Origin: CBDFGN01 sp965247065
GTDB lineage: Bacteria; Bacteroidota; Bacteroidia; Cytophagales; Cyclobacteriaceae
Assembly (NCBI GenBank): GCA_965247065.1
Contig: CBDFGN010000006.1
Location: 4,526,001 to 4,590,000, forward strand
DNA length: 64,000 nt
Direction of reading: 5' to 3'
Part shown: positions 26,247 to 35,269 of the stretch, one piece after another
Position numbering within the stretch: position 1 is the first letter of the stretch
Layout of the letters: every line of letters begins with the position of its first letter
Notes under the pieces: model-generated
What the model was told of the DNA's origin: nothing
What the model saw: the letters and a program-made list of their open reading frames with translations, nothing else
Databases searched by the model: none
Translations under genes and position numbers: made by a program

Positions 26247-29200
26247 ATGATGAAATTGTTACATGAATTTCGAAATGTGCCTTTCGGGCCAGGAGGAAAA
26301 CCCGTCCAATTAATTCTATTGGCGGTGTTGCTCCTGTTGTCACCGATTTGGGCGTATGGACAGGCAAGAACCGTTTCCGGTAAACTTACCGATGAAAACG
26401 GATCCCCGTTGCCCGGGGTAAACATCATCGTAAAAGGTACCACTACCGGTACCCTCTCCGATATTGACGGCAATTACCGTCTTGAGGTGGAAGAGGGAGC
26501 AATCCTGGTATATACCTATATCGGATATGAAGGCCAGGAAATTGCTTTGGGAGCGCAGTCCGTGGTGGATTTAGCCATGACTGTGGAAGTTTCCCAACTG
26601 GAAGAACTGGTTGTGACCGGTTACTCTGTAGAACGGAAAAAGGATCTCTTAGGAGCGGTATCGGTAGTCGACATGGAGATGCAGAAGGATGTCACTTATC
26701 CCAATGTACTGGCACGCTTACAGGGCAGAATACCTGGCGTCACGGTGAATTTGAATCCTGCACCGGGCCAGGGTGCTAACGTTTTAATTCGAGGAAGAAG
26801 TACTCTGGGCACTAATGACCCTTTATATATTGTAGACGGAGTACCGATTTCACCATTTGCAACTTTTGACCAGGGACAGGAAGTGAAACTGCATGATCTA
26901 TCCTGGCTGAATCCCAGTGACGTGGAATCAATCCAGGTATTGAAGGACGCTTCAGCTGCCACTATCTATGGGTCAAGAGCCAACAACGGGGTGGTAATTA
27001 TCACTACCAAACAAGCCGTGGCTCAAAAGACTGAAGTCACAGTAAGGGCTACGTTTGGAGTGGAGAATTGGGGTCCCAACGCCTATGACGAGGTCCTAAC
27101 CTCGGAAGGGAGAGCTACCATCCTGTGGCAAAAAGCGGTAAACGATGGAGCGGATCCTAATATCATTGGTATGCCCTATCAATATCAATGGCATCTTGAT
27201 CCAGGTTTAGGAGTGGGTTTCCAGGGTACCGGAGTGCCCGTACTCGACCAGATTATCTATCCTGACTGGCTGGATCAAACGGCACAACAACTGAGACCTG
27301 CGGGCCATCCACAGAGCGTATGGACCGGAACAGAATTTGGCGCGCCCAACATTGAGACAGGTACAGATTGGTGGGAACAGATAACCCAAACAGGGATTGT
27401 ACAAGATTACGACGTGAGCCTATCTACCGGCGGTAACAGAGGAGGAGCGCGATTTTCTATGAATTACTTTAATCACAAGGGGGTAGGAATAGGCTCAGAT
27501 TACAACAGAATATCGATACGTCTTAACTCACATTACAAGTTTGCCAACGACAAGGTTACTGTTGGCCAGAATATAGCGTTTGTAAATTCAGAATCCCTTT
27601 GGATTCCGGAAACAACTCAAGGGGGAGGGTCTTTGATAGTGAGAGGGATAAGACAAAATTCCATAATGCCCGTTTTTACCGAGGACGGCAAGCTCACCGG
27701 TACTCCCGGGGCTGGGTTTTCTTTACGGACCAACCCCCTGGCCGACGTTGAAGACAATAAAGACGATCGCATTCATGAAGTCAAAGTCTTAGGGAATGTA
27801 TATCTGGATTGGCAGATAATTGAAGGATTGAGTTTTAGAACCAACCTGGGTGCTGACTACGACAACATCTTTTCCCGGGATATCCTTCGAAGTTACCAAA
27901 GAGGAGCTATAGGTATTCCTGTCCCTGAGCTTACCGAGATACAAACCCATCGGACCAACTGGGTTTGGAATAATACGCTGACTTATAGTAAGACTATAAA
28001 TGATCACACCTTTACCGTATTAGCTGGTACCGAAGCCATCGAAAATTTTATCACCAGATTCGGCGCAAATGGTAAGGAGTTTGCTCTGGAGACAAACGAT
28101 TACTTTCAACTGGATGCGGCATCGGGCTCAAGAACCAGTTTCGGCAATAGCCAGGGATTTTCACTCTACTCCTTTTTCGGTAAGGTTAACTACTCGTTCC
28201 AGGACAAATACCTGGTTTCCGCTACCGTTAGAAGGGATGGATCTTCTCGATTTGGTAGCGAAAACCGATATGCCGTGTTCCCAGCTGCGTCGGTTGGCTG
28301 GAGAATAGTTAACGAGGATTTTATGTCAGGACTCAGCTGGCTGTCTGATCTGAAATTGCGGGTAGCGTATGGTCAGACCGGGAACCAGAATATTGAGGAC
28401 AATGCCAGGTTCGGTCTTTACGAGGCTTTATATGCGGATCAGAGCATTATGTTGCCCTGGGATGTGGCCTTTTTTGGCACTGTCCCTAATGCAACATCAT
28501 ATGACATAGGCAATAATAACACTGGCCTTCTCCCTTCTGGTTTCCTGGCCACCCAGACTGAAAATCAGGATCTGAAGTGGGAAACACAAACCGAGATCAA
28601 TATTGGTCTTGATTTTGGATTTATAGACGATCGTTTGGTCGGCTCTTTTGAGTTTTATAATAAAGAAACCGACGATATCCTGATTCAGAAGGTTGCCATC
28701 GATGCGCTGGGTGACGGCAGCGCCCGATTTGTAAATGGAGCTACAATGGAGACCAACGGTTGGGAAGCATTCCTGGAATACAGACAACTTACCGGCGATT
28801 GGCAGTACACTATAAGTACAAACCTTTCCCACTTCCAGGACAAGATCACCGTCCTGCCCGAGGGTCTGTTCTCCTCATTTCCCGGCAATCAGGAGCAAAA
28901 CATCCTTGGCCATTCCCCTGACGCTTTCTTTGCCTATACTACCGACGGGATATTCCAGAATCAGGGAGAAGTGGACGGCCACGCGACCCAGGCAGGTGCG
29001 AAAGTTGGAGCACTACGCTTTAAAGATCTTAATGGTGACGGTGTCATCGATGCTTTGGATCAGGAGTTCCACGGAACTAACGGATTGGCCAAGGTTCAGT
29101 ATGGGATTAACGGGCAGGTATCATACCGTGATTTTGATCTTACTCTTTTCTTCTGGGGAATGGCGGGCCGGAAAAAAAATGATGCGTATGTCCCCCGTCG

Positions 29201-29615
29201 TGAATATGCAGATGTGCAATTGATTGAGGAAAATTTTGGAGCATTAAATCTTGATGCCTGGAATTTCACCAATACTGACACCCACATACCAGCCCAAACC
29301 CTCGATGCCACTAATTTTAGATCTTCCGGCCTCAATAGACAAGAGCCCGGGAGTTCTTATACCTGGCGTAATGGAAACTATTTTACACTCAGACAGGTAA
29401 CCCTGGGATATGCCATCCCGTGGTCGGTAGTGTCTGCTCTGAGGGTGTATATCAGCGGGGAAAACCTGTTTTATATAACCGGAGGCAAGGGGCAGGATAA
29501 ATGGACCGCTCCCGGTTGGCAGGTTGAGAACGATGGGCGCCACGCGCTTACGAATCGTTTTGCAATTTATCCAAAAGTACCCCGATATACGCTGGGGCTT
29601 AATGTTACTTTTTAA
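26247..29615 (+). CDS. SusC/RagA-family TonB-dependent outer-membrane transporter 2
   Basis: The 1122-residue paralogue of the 20402 gene has the same domain order: signal, CarboxypepD-reg-like domain (SGKLTDENGSPLPGVNIIVKG), plug (LEELVVTGYSVERKKDLLGAV, DPLYIVDGVP) and barrel ending YTLGLNVTF. Differences cluster in barrel loops, for example an insertion near residue 365 (EFGAPNIETG) and a longer stretch before the last strands. The two pairs may therefore take different oligosaccharides. It has its own leader and is followed by SusD2 after 33 bases. Confidence 0.95.
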   Translation: MMKLLHEFRNVPFGPGGKPVQLILLAVLLLLSPIWAYGQARTVSGKLTDENGSPLPGVNIIVKGTTTGTLSDIDGNYRLEVEEGAILVYTYIGYEGQEIALGAQSVVDLAMTVEVSQLEELVVTGYSVERKKDLLGAVSVVDMEMQKDVTYPNVLARLQGRIPGVTVNLNPAPGQGANVLIRGRSTLGTNDPLYIVDGVPISPFATFDQGQEVKLHDLSWLNPSDVESIQVLKDASAATIYGSRANNGVVIITTKQAVAQKTEVTVRATFGVENWGPNAYDEVLTSEGRATILWQKAVNDGADPNIIGMPYQYQWHLDPGLGVGFQGTGVPVLDQIIYPDWLDQTAQQLRPAGHPQSVWTGTEFGAPNIETGTDWWEQITQTGIVQDYDVSLSTGGNRGGARFSMNYFNHKGVGIGSDYNRISIRLNSHYKFANDKVTVGQNIAFVNSESLWIPETTQGGGSLIVRGIRQNSIMPVFTEDGKLTGTPGAGFSLRTNPLADVEDNKDDRIHEVKVLGNVYLDWQIIEGLSFRTNLGADYDNIFSRDILRSYQRGAIGIPVPELTEIQTHRTNWVWNNTLTYSKTINDHTFTVLAGTEAIENFITRFGANGKEFALETNDYFQLDAASGSRTSFGNSQGFSLYSFFGKVNYSFQDKYLVSATVRRDGSSRFGSENRYAVFPAASVGWRIVNEDFMSGLSWLSDLKLRVAYGQTGNQNIEDNARFGLYEALYADQSIMLPWDVAFFGTVPNATSYDIGNNNTGLLPSGFLATQTENQDLKWETQTEINIGLDFGFIDDRLVGSFEFYNKETDDILIQKVAIDALGDGSARFVNGATMETNGWEAFLEYRQLTGDWQYTISTNLSHFQDKITVLPEGLFSSFPGNQEQNILGHSPDAFFAYTTDGIFQNQGEVDGHATQAGAKVGALRFKDLNGDGVIDALDQEFHGTNGLAKVQYGINGQVSYRDFDLTLFFWGMAGRKKNDAYVPRREYADVQLIEENFGALNLDAWNFTNTDTHIPAQTLDATNFRSSGLNRQEPGSSYTWRNGNYFTLRQVTLGYAIPWSVVSALRVYISGENLFYITGGKGQDKWTAPGWQVENDGRHALTNRFAIYPKVPRYTLGLNVTF

Positions 29616-29648
29616 AAAGCTGGTGTATTGAATTATGGATTATGAATT

Positions 29649-31379
29649 ATGAATGAAATGAAAAATCTAAAATTATATCTATCGATCGCAGCAATCGCAG
29701 TTGCCATGCTCGTTAATTATGGTTGTTCGGAGGAGTTTCTGGACTATAATCCTAAGGGAGTGGTAGCCAGTGCCGATTTGAATTCGGTTGAAAATGTCGA
29801 AAAAATGGTTATTGCCGCTTACGCTTCCCTGGGGAATGATCACTTTTGGGCCCCCTACGGAAACTTGTTTCCCTACGGGGATATTGCCTCCGACGATTCA
29901 TACAAAGGAGGGGGAGGTAACGGTGACGTAATAGACTATGACTTTGTAGAACGCTTCACAGGAATGCCAACAACCCTCTTTTATGTTAACAGGTTATGGT
30001 TGCATACCTACCAGGCTATTTCAAGAACCAACGATGCGCTAAAAAGAATAAATGAGCTTACTGACGCTGAATATCCGCAAAAAGCTCAACGCATTGCCGA
30101 GATGCGCTTCGTCCGGGGGTTCCATGAATTCAATTTGAAGAAAGTCTATAGGAGAATTGTTTTCGTCGATGAAAATGATCCACGAGAAGACATTGTTAAA
30201 ATTTCCAATGTTGCGCTTTCGAATGACGAAGGATGGCAAAGAATAGCCGAGGAATTTCGGGCCGGTGTGGCGGCACTGCCCGATGTACAGGCCGAGGAAG
30301 GAAGGCCCACTAGGAATTCCGCCCGGGCTTATCTGGCCAAGACGTTGCTCTTCAAAGCGTACGTTCAGGACGATGCCCACCAGGTCGTGAGCATCACTGC
30401 CTCAGAACTGAATGAAGTAGTATCCCTGATCGATCAAATAGAGGCGACGGGGGAATACGACCTGTTTCCGGATATATCCGACAACTATTTGTTGGCCACT
30501 GAAAGTGGGATCGAGTCGGTTTGGGCAATCATGAGATCCTTTGCTGATGGCAGCCCCGAAGGACGTAGTGAATTTTCCAACATGTTCAATTACACCTGGG
30601 GACCCGGAGGGTGTTGCTGGTTTAACCTACCCTCACAGAATCTGGCTCAGGCATTTAAGACCGATGCCAATGGCCTGCCAATCTTTGATACCTTTGATGA
30701 CCCGCCGATTCTATCGGTTGTGGGGGATTTGATGACCAATAATGTTGATCCCAGGATAAGTCATACAATGGTATTCCTGGGTCAGCCCTTTAAGTATGAG
30801 CCGGAACATACCTGGAGTGATGGTTGGCTGCGTGCCCCGGGAGTTTACGGTACAATTGGGCCTTCGAAAATGATCGCACCCCAGAGTGAAAGGTTGCCTA
30901 TTGGCCCCTTATTTACCTGGGCCAGGAATACGGATCAAATCCGTTACGCCGACGTGCTCTTATGGCAGGCCGAAGCCTTAATCGAATTGGGCCGGCAGGA
31001 CGAAGCCCTGCCCATAATCAACCGGATCAGAGCCCGGGCTGCTACCAGCACAGCCAGACTGGTATTCGCTGACGGAAGTCCGGTTGGCAACTGGGTAATA
31101 GGGCCGTACACGACCATGGGAGACCAGGCCAATGCCAGGAAGATCCTTCGCAAGGAGCGGCGCCTGGAGCTGGCAATGGAAGCCCATCGATTCTTTGACC
31201 TGGTGCGCTGGGGGATCGCCGGTCCGACTTTAAACGCCTATTTTGCCTCAGAAGGACAGAGAAGGGAGTACTTGCAAACTGCCAACTTCGCAGTAGGTCA
31301 GAATGAATACTTTCCCATCGCGCAGAGTCAAATTGTGATAAGCGAGGGTCTTTATGAGCAGAATCCGGGATACCGTTAG
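29649..31379 (+). CDS. SusD/RagB-family nutrient-binding lipoprotein 2
   Basis: The 576-residue partner of SusC2, with lipobox NYGCSEEFLDYNPKG and the same C-terminal signature LRKERRLELAMEAHRFFDLVRWG. The region around residues 75-165 (VIDYDFVERF...VYRRIVFVDEND) differs most from SusD1 and is part of the ligand-facing face in known SusD structures. The gene ends 19 bases before a perfect palindrome. Confidence 0.95.
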   Translation: MNEMKNLKLYLSIAAIAVAMLVNYGCSEEFLDYNPKGVVASADLNSVENVEKMVIAAYASLGNDHFWAPYGNLFPYGDIASDDSYKGGGGNGDVIDYDFVERFTGMPTTLFYVNRLWLHTYQAISRTNDALKRINELTDAEYPQKAQRIAEMRFVRGFHEFNLKKVYRRIVFVDENDPREDIVKISNVALSNDEGWQRIAEEFRAGVAALPDVQAEEGRPTRNSARAYLAKTLLFKAYVQDDAHQVVSITASELNEVVSLIDQIEATGEYDLFPDISDNYLLATESGIESVWAIMRSFADGSPEGRSEFSNMFNYTWGPGGCCWFNLPSQNLAQAFKTDANGLPIFDTFDDPPILSVVGDLMTNNVDPRISHTMVFLGQPFKYEPEHTWSDGWLRAPGVYGTIGPSKMIAPQSERLPIGPLFTWARNTDQIRYADVLLWQAEALIELGRQDEALPIINRIRARAATSTARLVFADGSPVGNWVIGPYTTMGDQANARKILRKERRLELAMEAHRFFDLVRWGIAGPTLNAYFASEGQRREYLQTANFAVGQNEYFPIAQSQIVISEGLYEQNPGYR

Positions 31380-31398
31380 GAGTACAGAGAAGCAGAAT

Positions 31399-31430
31399 TA
31401 TCAGGTGCGGAATTAATTCCGCACCTGATA
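31399..31430. terminator. 32-bp perfect palindrome after SusD2
   Basis: TATCAGGTGCGGAATT is followed immediately by its exact reverse complement. Compared with the copy after SusD1 it has lost one mismatch. It is probably the transcript end or a stabilising 3' hairpin for cassette 2. Confidence 0.6.
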
Positions 31431-31443
31431 GTTTATCTTAGCG

Positions 31444-31477
31444 AGAGGCTCCTTCCGGATCGGGAGGAGCCTCTTTT
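31444..31477 (+). terminator. Rho-independent terminator after SusC2/SusD2
   Basis: AGAGGCTCC pairs with GGAGCCTCT (9-bp stem, 13-base loop), and the right arm ends in a TTTT run. It is the second hairpin after SusD2 and has the classical terminator form. Downstream, 31478-32195 has no supported gene. It holds one fragment near 31690-31740 resembling the 37.1-kb repeats (CTGAGCGGCAGCGAAGAGTC). Confidence 0.7.
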
Positions 31478-32195
31478 GATAATCGATTAGGGATTAACCA
31501 ACCTTCGCCTATGGCTTCGGTGGACAAGCGATTTCTGATCTCAGAAGGTGCGGCATGAGTGAATGAGCGAATGAGGGAATGAATTGCTGAGGAAGGTGGA
31601 GAGAGTTTAGAACGGCACAGAATCAAAAGGAAGCATCGAGACCGCGCTGCCAGCCAGTTGTGGTCGAAGCGGTTCTTAAACGCCTTTCTCTGAGCGGCAG
31701 CGAAGAGTCTCCTGCTCCATATGAAGAGACAGATTCTTCAGTCGACTGTTATTCGTTATTTACCTTCCGAATACTTGAGATCCGGAAGAGTTTGTATCGG
31801 GTAAGGCATCCTCCCGGGAGGTTATCTGATAGCCTTTTCTGAGAGATAGGGAAGAATCTAAAACCAAGTGAGAAAATGCCAGATTCTTGGTTCAACGGTC
31901 ATCCCATGCATTTTGTCCCAGAGTCAAAGACCGGAAGGAGTTTAGAAGAATCCAAAAAAGTTTAGAGTTGGTCCTTATCCGCCCTCAATCTGTTCTGGAT
32001 TTCCATATCCGGAAAGTTGGGCGCGCGATTGCTCGACTAGATTAGAGGCCGTTTAAATACACATTTTCTTATTAATTCTTTCTTGAGTACTACTTTTTCA
32101 CCTTTTTTGAAGCCCAGATTAAATCAGGTCCGCAGGAAATGAAAGTTTCGTAATCGCTAGAAAACGTAATTAATTAGTCAAACCCTTGCCATGCC

Positions 32196-33572
32196 ATGAG
32201 CGCAAATACTTCCAATAGCAAGAAAGGCACAATCACCGGAGTACTTATTCGCTCTGCAATTGTAGCTGCCCTTGGCGGGTTGTTGTTTGGGTTTGATACC
32301 GCAGTGATATCGGGCGCAACAGCGTCGATTACAAATCTGATGGAATTGAGTACGGTGATGCTTGGAGTCATTGTGGCTTCGGCCCTGGTAGGAACCGTTT
32401 TTGGGACTTTTTCTCTGACCCAACTGGCAATAAAATGGGGAAGACGAACCTGCCTGGTGATCACGGCCGCCTTGTTTGCGGTATCTGCCATCGGCTCAGC
32501 GCTCGCCTGGGATGAATTCTCTTTGATTGTCTTCAGATTTATTGGAGGCGTTGGAGTTGGGGCGTCCTCAGTATTTGGTCCAATGTATATCGCTGAAATC
32601 TCACCGGCTCGATTAAGGGGCCGGATGGTGATGATCTTTCAATATAATGTATGCTGGGGAGTTCTAATCGCTTATCTCACCAATGCTGTAATTCGGGGTT
32701 TCGGATTGGATGCGCTGCAGGTGGAGTGGCGGGTGATGTTTGGTATTGAAACGCTTCCAGCCCTATTGTTCCTGGTTACGTTGTTAACAGTTCCCCGCAG
32801 TCCCCGATGGTTGGTAAGCAAAGGACGGAGTGAAGAGGCGTTGCAAGTTCTTAAACAGATTGGCGAAGATGACCCTGAATTCACCTTGAAGGAGATTGAG
32901 GAAGCTGAATCTAAAGACGCTCTGCAGCCAGCCACAGACACAGCAGAGGCCTTATTTCAACAGAAATACGCGTATGCCATATTCCTTGGAGTTGCAGTGG
33001 CTGCTTTCAATCAGTTGTCTTTTGTAAATGGATATCTGTATTATCTCAAGGATACACTCGATGCCATTGGAGCCACTTTCGGTGGGAATTACCAGCCGGT
33101 TTTAATCGGCACGTTTAGCGTCGTTGCCTCGACGATGGCCATATTTACTATTGATTACTTTGGCCGCAGGAAGCTGCTTATGATCGGATCATGGGGGGCT
33201 GGTCTGCCTTTGCTACTATGTTCGTATATAGCCTGGACAGGAGAAATGGTTGAGCTTTTCCCCTGGGCCCTGGGAATATTTATAATGTTCTTTTCATACT
33301 CCCAAGGCTCTGTAATCTGGGTATATCTATCGGAGGTCTTCCCCGACAAGGTACGGGCCAAGGGCCAGTCGCTGGGAAGCTTTACCCATTGGGGGTTATG
33401 CGCTGCCGCCGCGTTTGTATATCCAACGATATTTGCGATCTCCCCCGGCTTTCCGTTTTTTTTCGGTGCTGTCACGATGCTAGTCCAGTTCTTTTTGGTC
33501 CGACAACTGTTTGTGGAAACAAACGGAGTGACTCTTGAGGAGATTGAAAAGAAACTTGGTTTGGCTGATTAG
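32196..33572 (+). CDS. MFS sugar-porter family transporter 1
   Basis: The 458-residue, about 12-helix inner-membrane permease has sugar-porter signatures: GGLLFGFDTAVISGA in helix 1, RFIGGVGVGASSV, SPARLRGRM, PRSPRWLVSKGR before the central loop, and VFPDKVRAKGQSLGSFTHW. The usual QQLSGIN of helix 7 reads FNQLSFVNGYLYY, a change at a sugar-contact segment. The C-terminal PETKG motif is degenerate (VETNGVTLEEIEKKL). It probably imports a hexose or small saccharide released by the surface enzymes. A paralogue follows in the same orientation. Confidence 0.92.
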   Translation: MSANTSNSKKGTITGVLIRSAIVAALGGLLFGFDTAVISGATASITNLMELSTVMLGVIVASALVGTVFGTFSLTQLAIKWGRRTCLVITAALFAVSAIGSALAWDEFSLIVFRFIGGVGVGASSVFGPMYIAEISPARLRGRMVMIFQYNVCWGVLIAYLTNAVIRGFGLDALQVEWRVMFGIETLPALLFLVTLLTVPRSPRWLVSKGRSEEALQVLKQIGEDDPEFTLKEIEEAESKDALQPATDTAEALFQQKYAYAIFLGVAVAAFNQLSFVNGYLYYLKDTLDAIGATFGGNYQPVLIGTFSVVASTMAIFTIDYFGRRKLLMIGSWGAGLPLLLCSYIAWTGEMVELFPWALGIFIMFFSYSQGSVIWVYLSEVFPDKVRAKGQSLGSFTHWGLCAAAAFVYPTIFAISPGFPFFFGAVTMLVQFFLVRQLFVETNGVTLEEIEKKLGLAD

Positions 33573-33596
33573 ACGGGAGGACGGGCCCAACTGGCG

Positions 33597-33612
33597 CAGG
33601 TCTTCAGACCTG
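33597..33612 (+). terminator. short hairpin after MFS transporter 1
   Basis: CAGGTC-TTCA-GACCTG lies 25 bases after the stop codon. There is no T-run, so termination is uncertain. Confidence 0.3.
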
Positions 33613-33836
33613 TACTTGTCCGCTTGCTAGAGGATGAAAAACAGGTCATTTTGGGTGGAAAGTTTGCCATTTTATCATTTTGCTTGGTGCATTGCTTTTT
33701 TAATTGGCATAAAGACATAGTTTAGGATGGACTCTCTTGGTGACTCCATTGTTAATGTTTAAACTAAGCCGTAGTTGCTTCCCTACTCGCATGGAGGAAT
33801 TGCAGGATTACCCGTAATGCCAACTAGTATTAGCTC

Positions 33837-35201
33837 ATGAATTCTAGCAATAAGAATAACGTAACCATTTGGGCCGTCACGGTTGCGCTGGCTGGGTTTT
33901 TATTTGGTTTTGATACCGCCGTGATTTCGGGAGCAGATCAGCCCATTCAAAAACTATGGGGTCATGGAGATTTGTTTCATGGGATCTTTATCATGTCCAT
34001 GGCCTTATGGGGAACTGTGATAGGGGCCTTATTTGGCGGTATTCCTTGCGACGCATTGGGAAGAAAGAAGACTTTGTTCTGGATAGGTATCTTGTACCTG
34101 GTCTCTGCGGTGGGGTCTGCCATAGCATTGGATCCGTATTCTTTTTCGTTCTTCAGATTTATAGGAGGTATAGGCGTTGGAGCCTCTTCCGTGGCGGCTC
34201 CAACCTACATTTCGGAGATAGCTCCAGCTCAAAAACGGGGGCGACTGGTTATTTTGTACCAGCTTAACATAGTGACGGGAATCCTCCTGGCTTATGTTTC
34301 AAACTATCTTTTGGGAGGAATAGATGCGGACGCGTGGAGGTGGATGCTGGGTGTGGAGGCTATCCCTGCGGGCGTCTATTCCTTGATGGTTCTGGGGATT
34401 CCTAACAGCCCTAGGTGGTTAGTCCTCAAGAAAGGTGATGTTTCGACTGCCAGAGAATTACTGATGCGTCTTAATCCTGACTCTGATGTTGAGGAGGAAT
34501 TGACTTCAATCAAGAATTCAGCTGAAAAAACGGGAGATTCCGGATTTCTGTCGGGAAGATATAATCGAGCTATTTTACTGGCATTTCTGATCGCTTTTTT
34601 TAATCAACTATCGGGAATAAATTTTGTCATATACTATGCTCCTCGCATTTTCGAAGAGGCTGGTTTTGGCGCTGGCGGTGCCCTTCTATCTACTGCCGGA
34701 ATTGGAATTGTTAACTTGATCTTTACGGTGGTTGGCTTGATTTTGATCGATCGGGTGGGAAGGGTTAAATTAATGCTATTCGGTTCCTTCGGGTATATAA
34801 TTTCTTTAGTCCTGGTTTCCAGAGCCTTTTTCTTGCAAGATTTTGACGGTCCTGAAGTTCTTATTTACCTGATCGTTTTTATAATATCCCATAGTTTTGG
34901 GCAGGGATCAGTTTGTTGGGTGTTTATATCGGAAATCTTCCCCAATAAGGTTCGGGCTTCTGGACAATCGCTGGGTGCTGGAACCCACTGGGTATTCGCA
35001 ACCATGATCACCTTGTTGATGCCCTATCTCCTGGGGAAATTTAGTGGAGGACCCATCTTTGGATTCTTTGCAGGAATGATGGTACTCCAGTTGCTGTTCG
35101 TGCTCTTCATGATGCCCGAAACCAAAGGCGTTTCTTTAGAGGAAATGGAGAAAAAGTTAACCAAGTCAGAGACTGAAATGGGCTTGGGAACCTCGGCTTA
35201 A
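33837..35201 (+). CDS. MFS sugar-porter family transporter 2
   Basis: The 454-residue permease has canonical sugar-porter motifs: GFLFGFDTAVISGA, RFIGGIGVGASSVAAPTYISE, PNSPRWLVLKKG, FNQLSGINFVIYYAPRIF, SEIFPNKVRASGQSLGAGTHW and the terminal PETKGVSLEEMEKKL. It is closer to family consensus in helix 7 than transporter 1, so the two may differ in substrate. It converges on a GH32-type gene 68 bases away. Confidence 0.93.
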   Translation: MNSSNKNNVTIWAVTVALAGFLFGFDTAVISGADQPIQKLWGHGDLFHGIFIMSMALWGTVIGALFGGIPCDALGRKKTLFWIGILYLVSAVGSAIALDPYSFSFFRFIGGIGVGASSVAAPTYISEIAPAQKRGRLVILYQLNIVTGILLAYVSNYLLGGIDADAWRWMLGVEAIPAGVYSLMVLGIPNSPRWLVLKKGDVSTARELLMRLNPDSDVEEELTSIKNSAEKTGDSGFLSGRYNRAILLAFLIAFFNQLSGINFVIYYAPRIFEEAGFGAGGALLSTAGIGIVNLIFTVVGLILIDRVGRVKLMLFGSFGYIISLVLVSRAFFLQDFDGPEVLIYLIVFIISHSFGQGSVCWVFISEIFPNKVRASGQSLGAGTHWVFATMITLLMPYLLGKFSGGPIFGFFAGMMVLQLLFVLFMMPETKGVSLEEMEKKLTKSETEMGLGTSA

Positions 35202-35269
35202 CCGTTGCCCACTAAACATTGCCCATCAATCATTGCCCATTTTGAACTTTCAAACTTTCATCCAGCCAC

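Noticed and set aside
31660..31842. 60-residue plus-strand ORF after the SusD2 terminator
   Set aside because: Overlaps a diverged repeat fragment, has no similarity and no ribosome-binding site.
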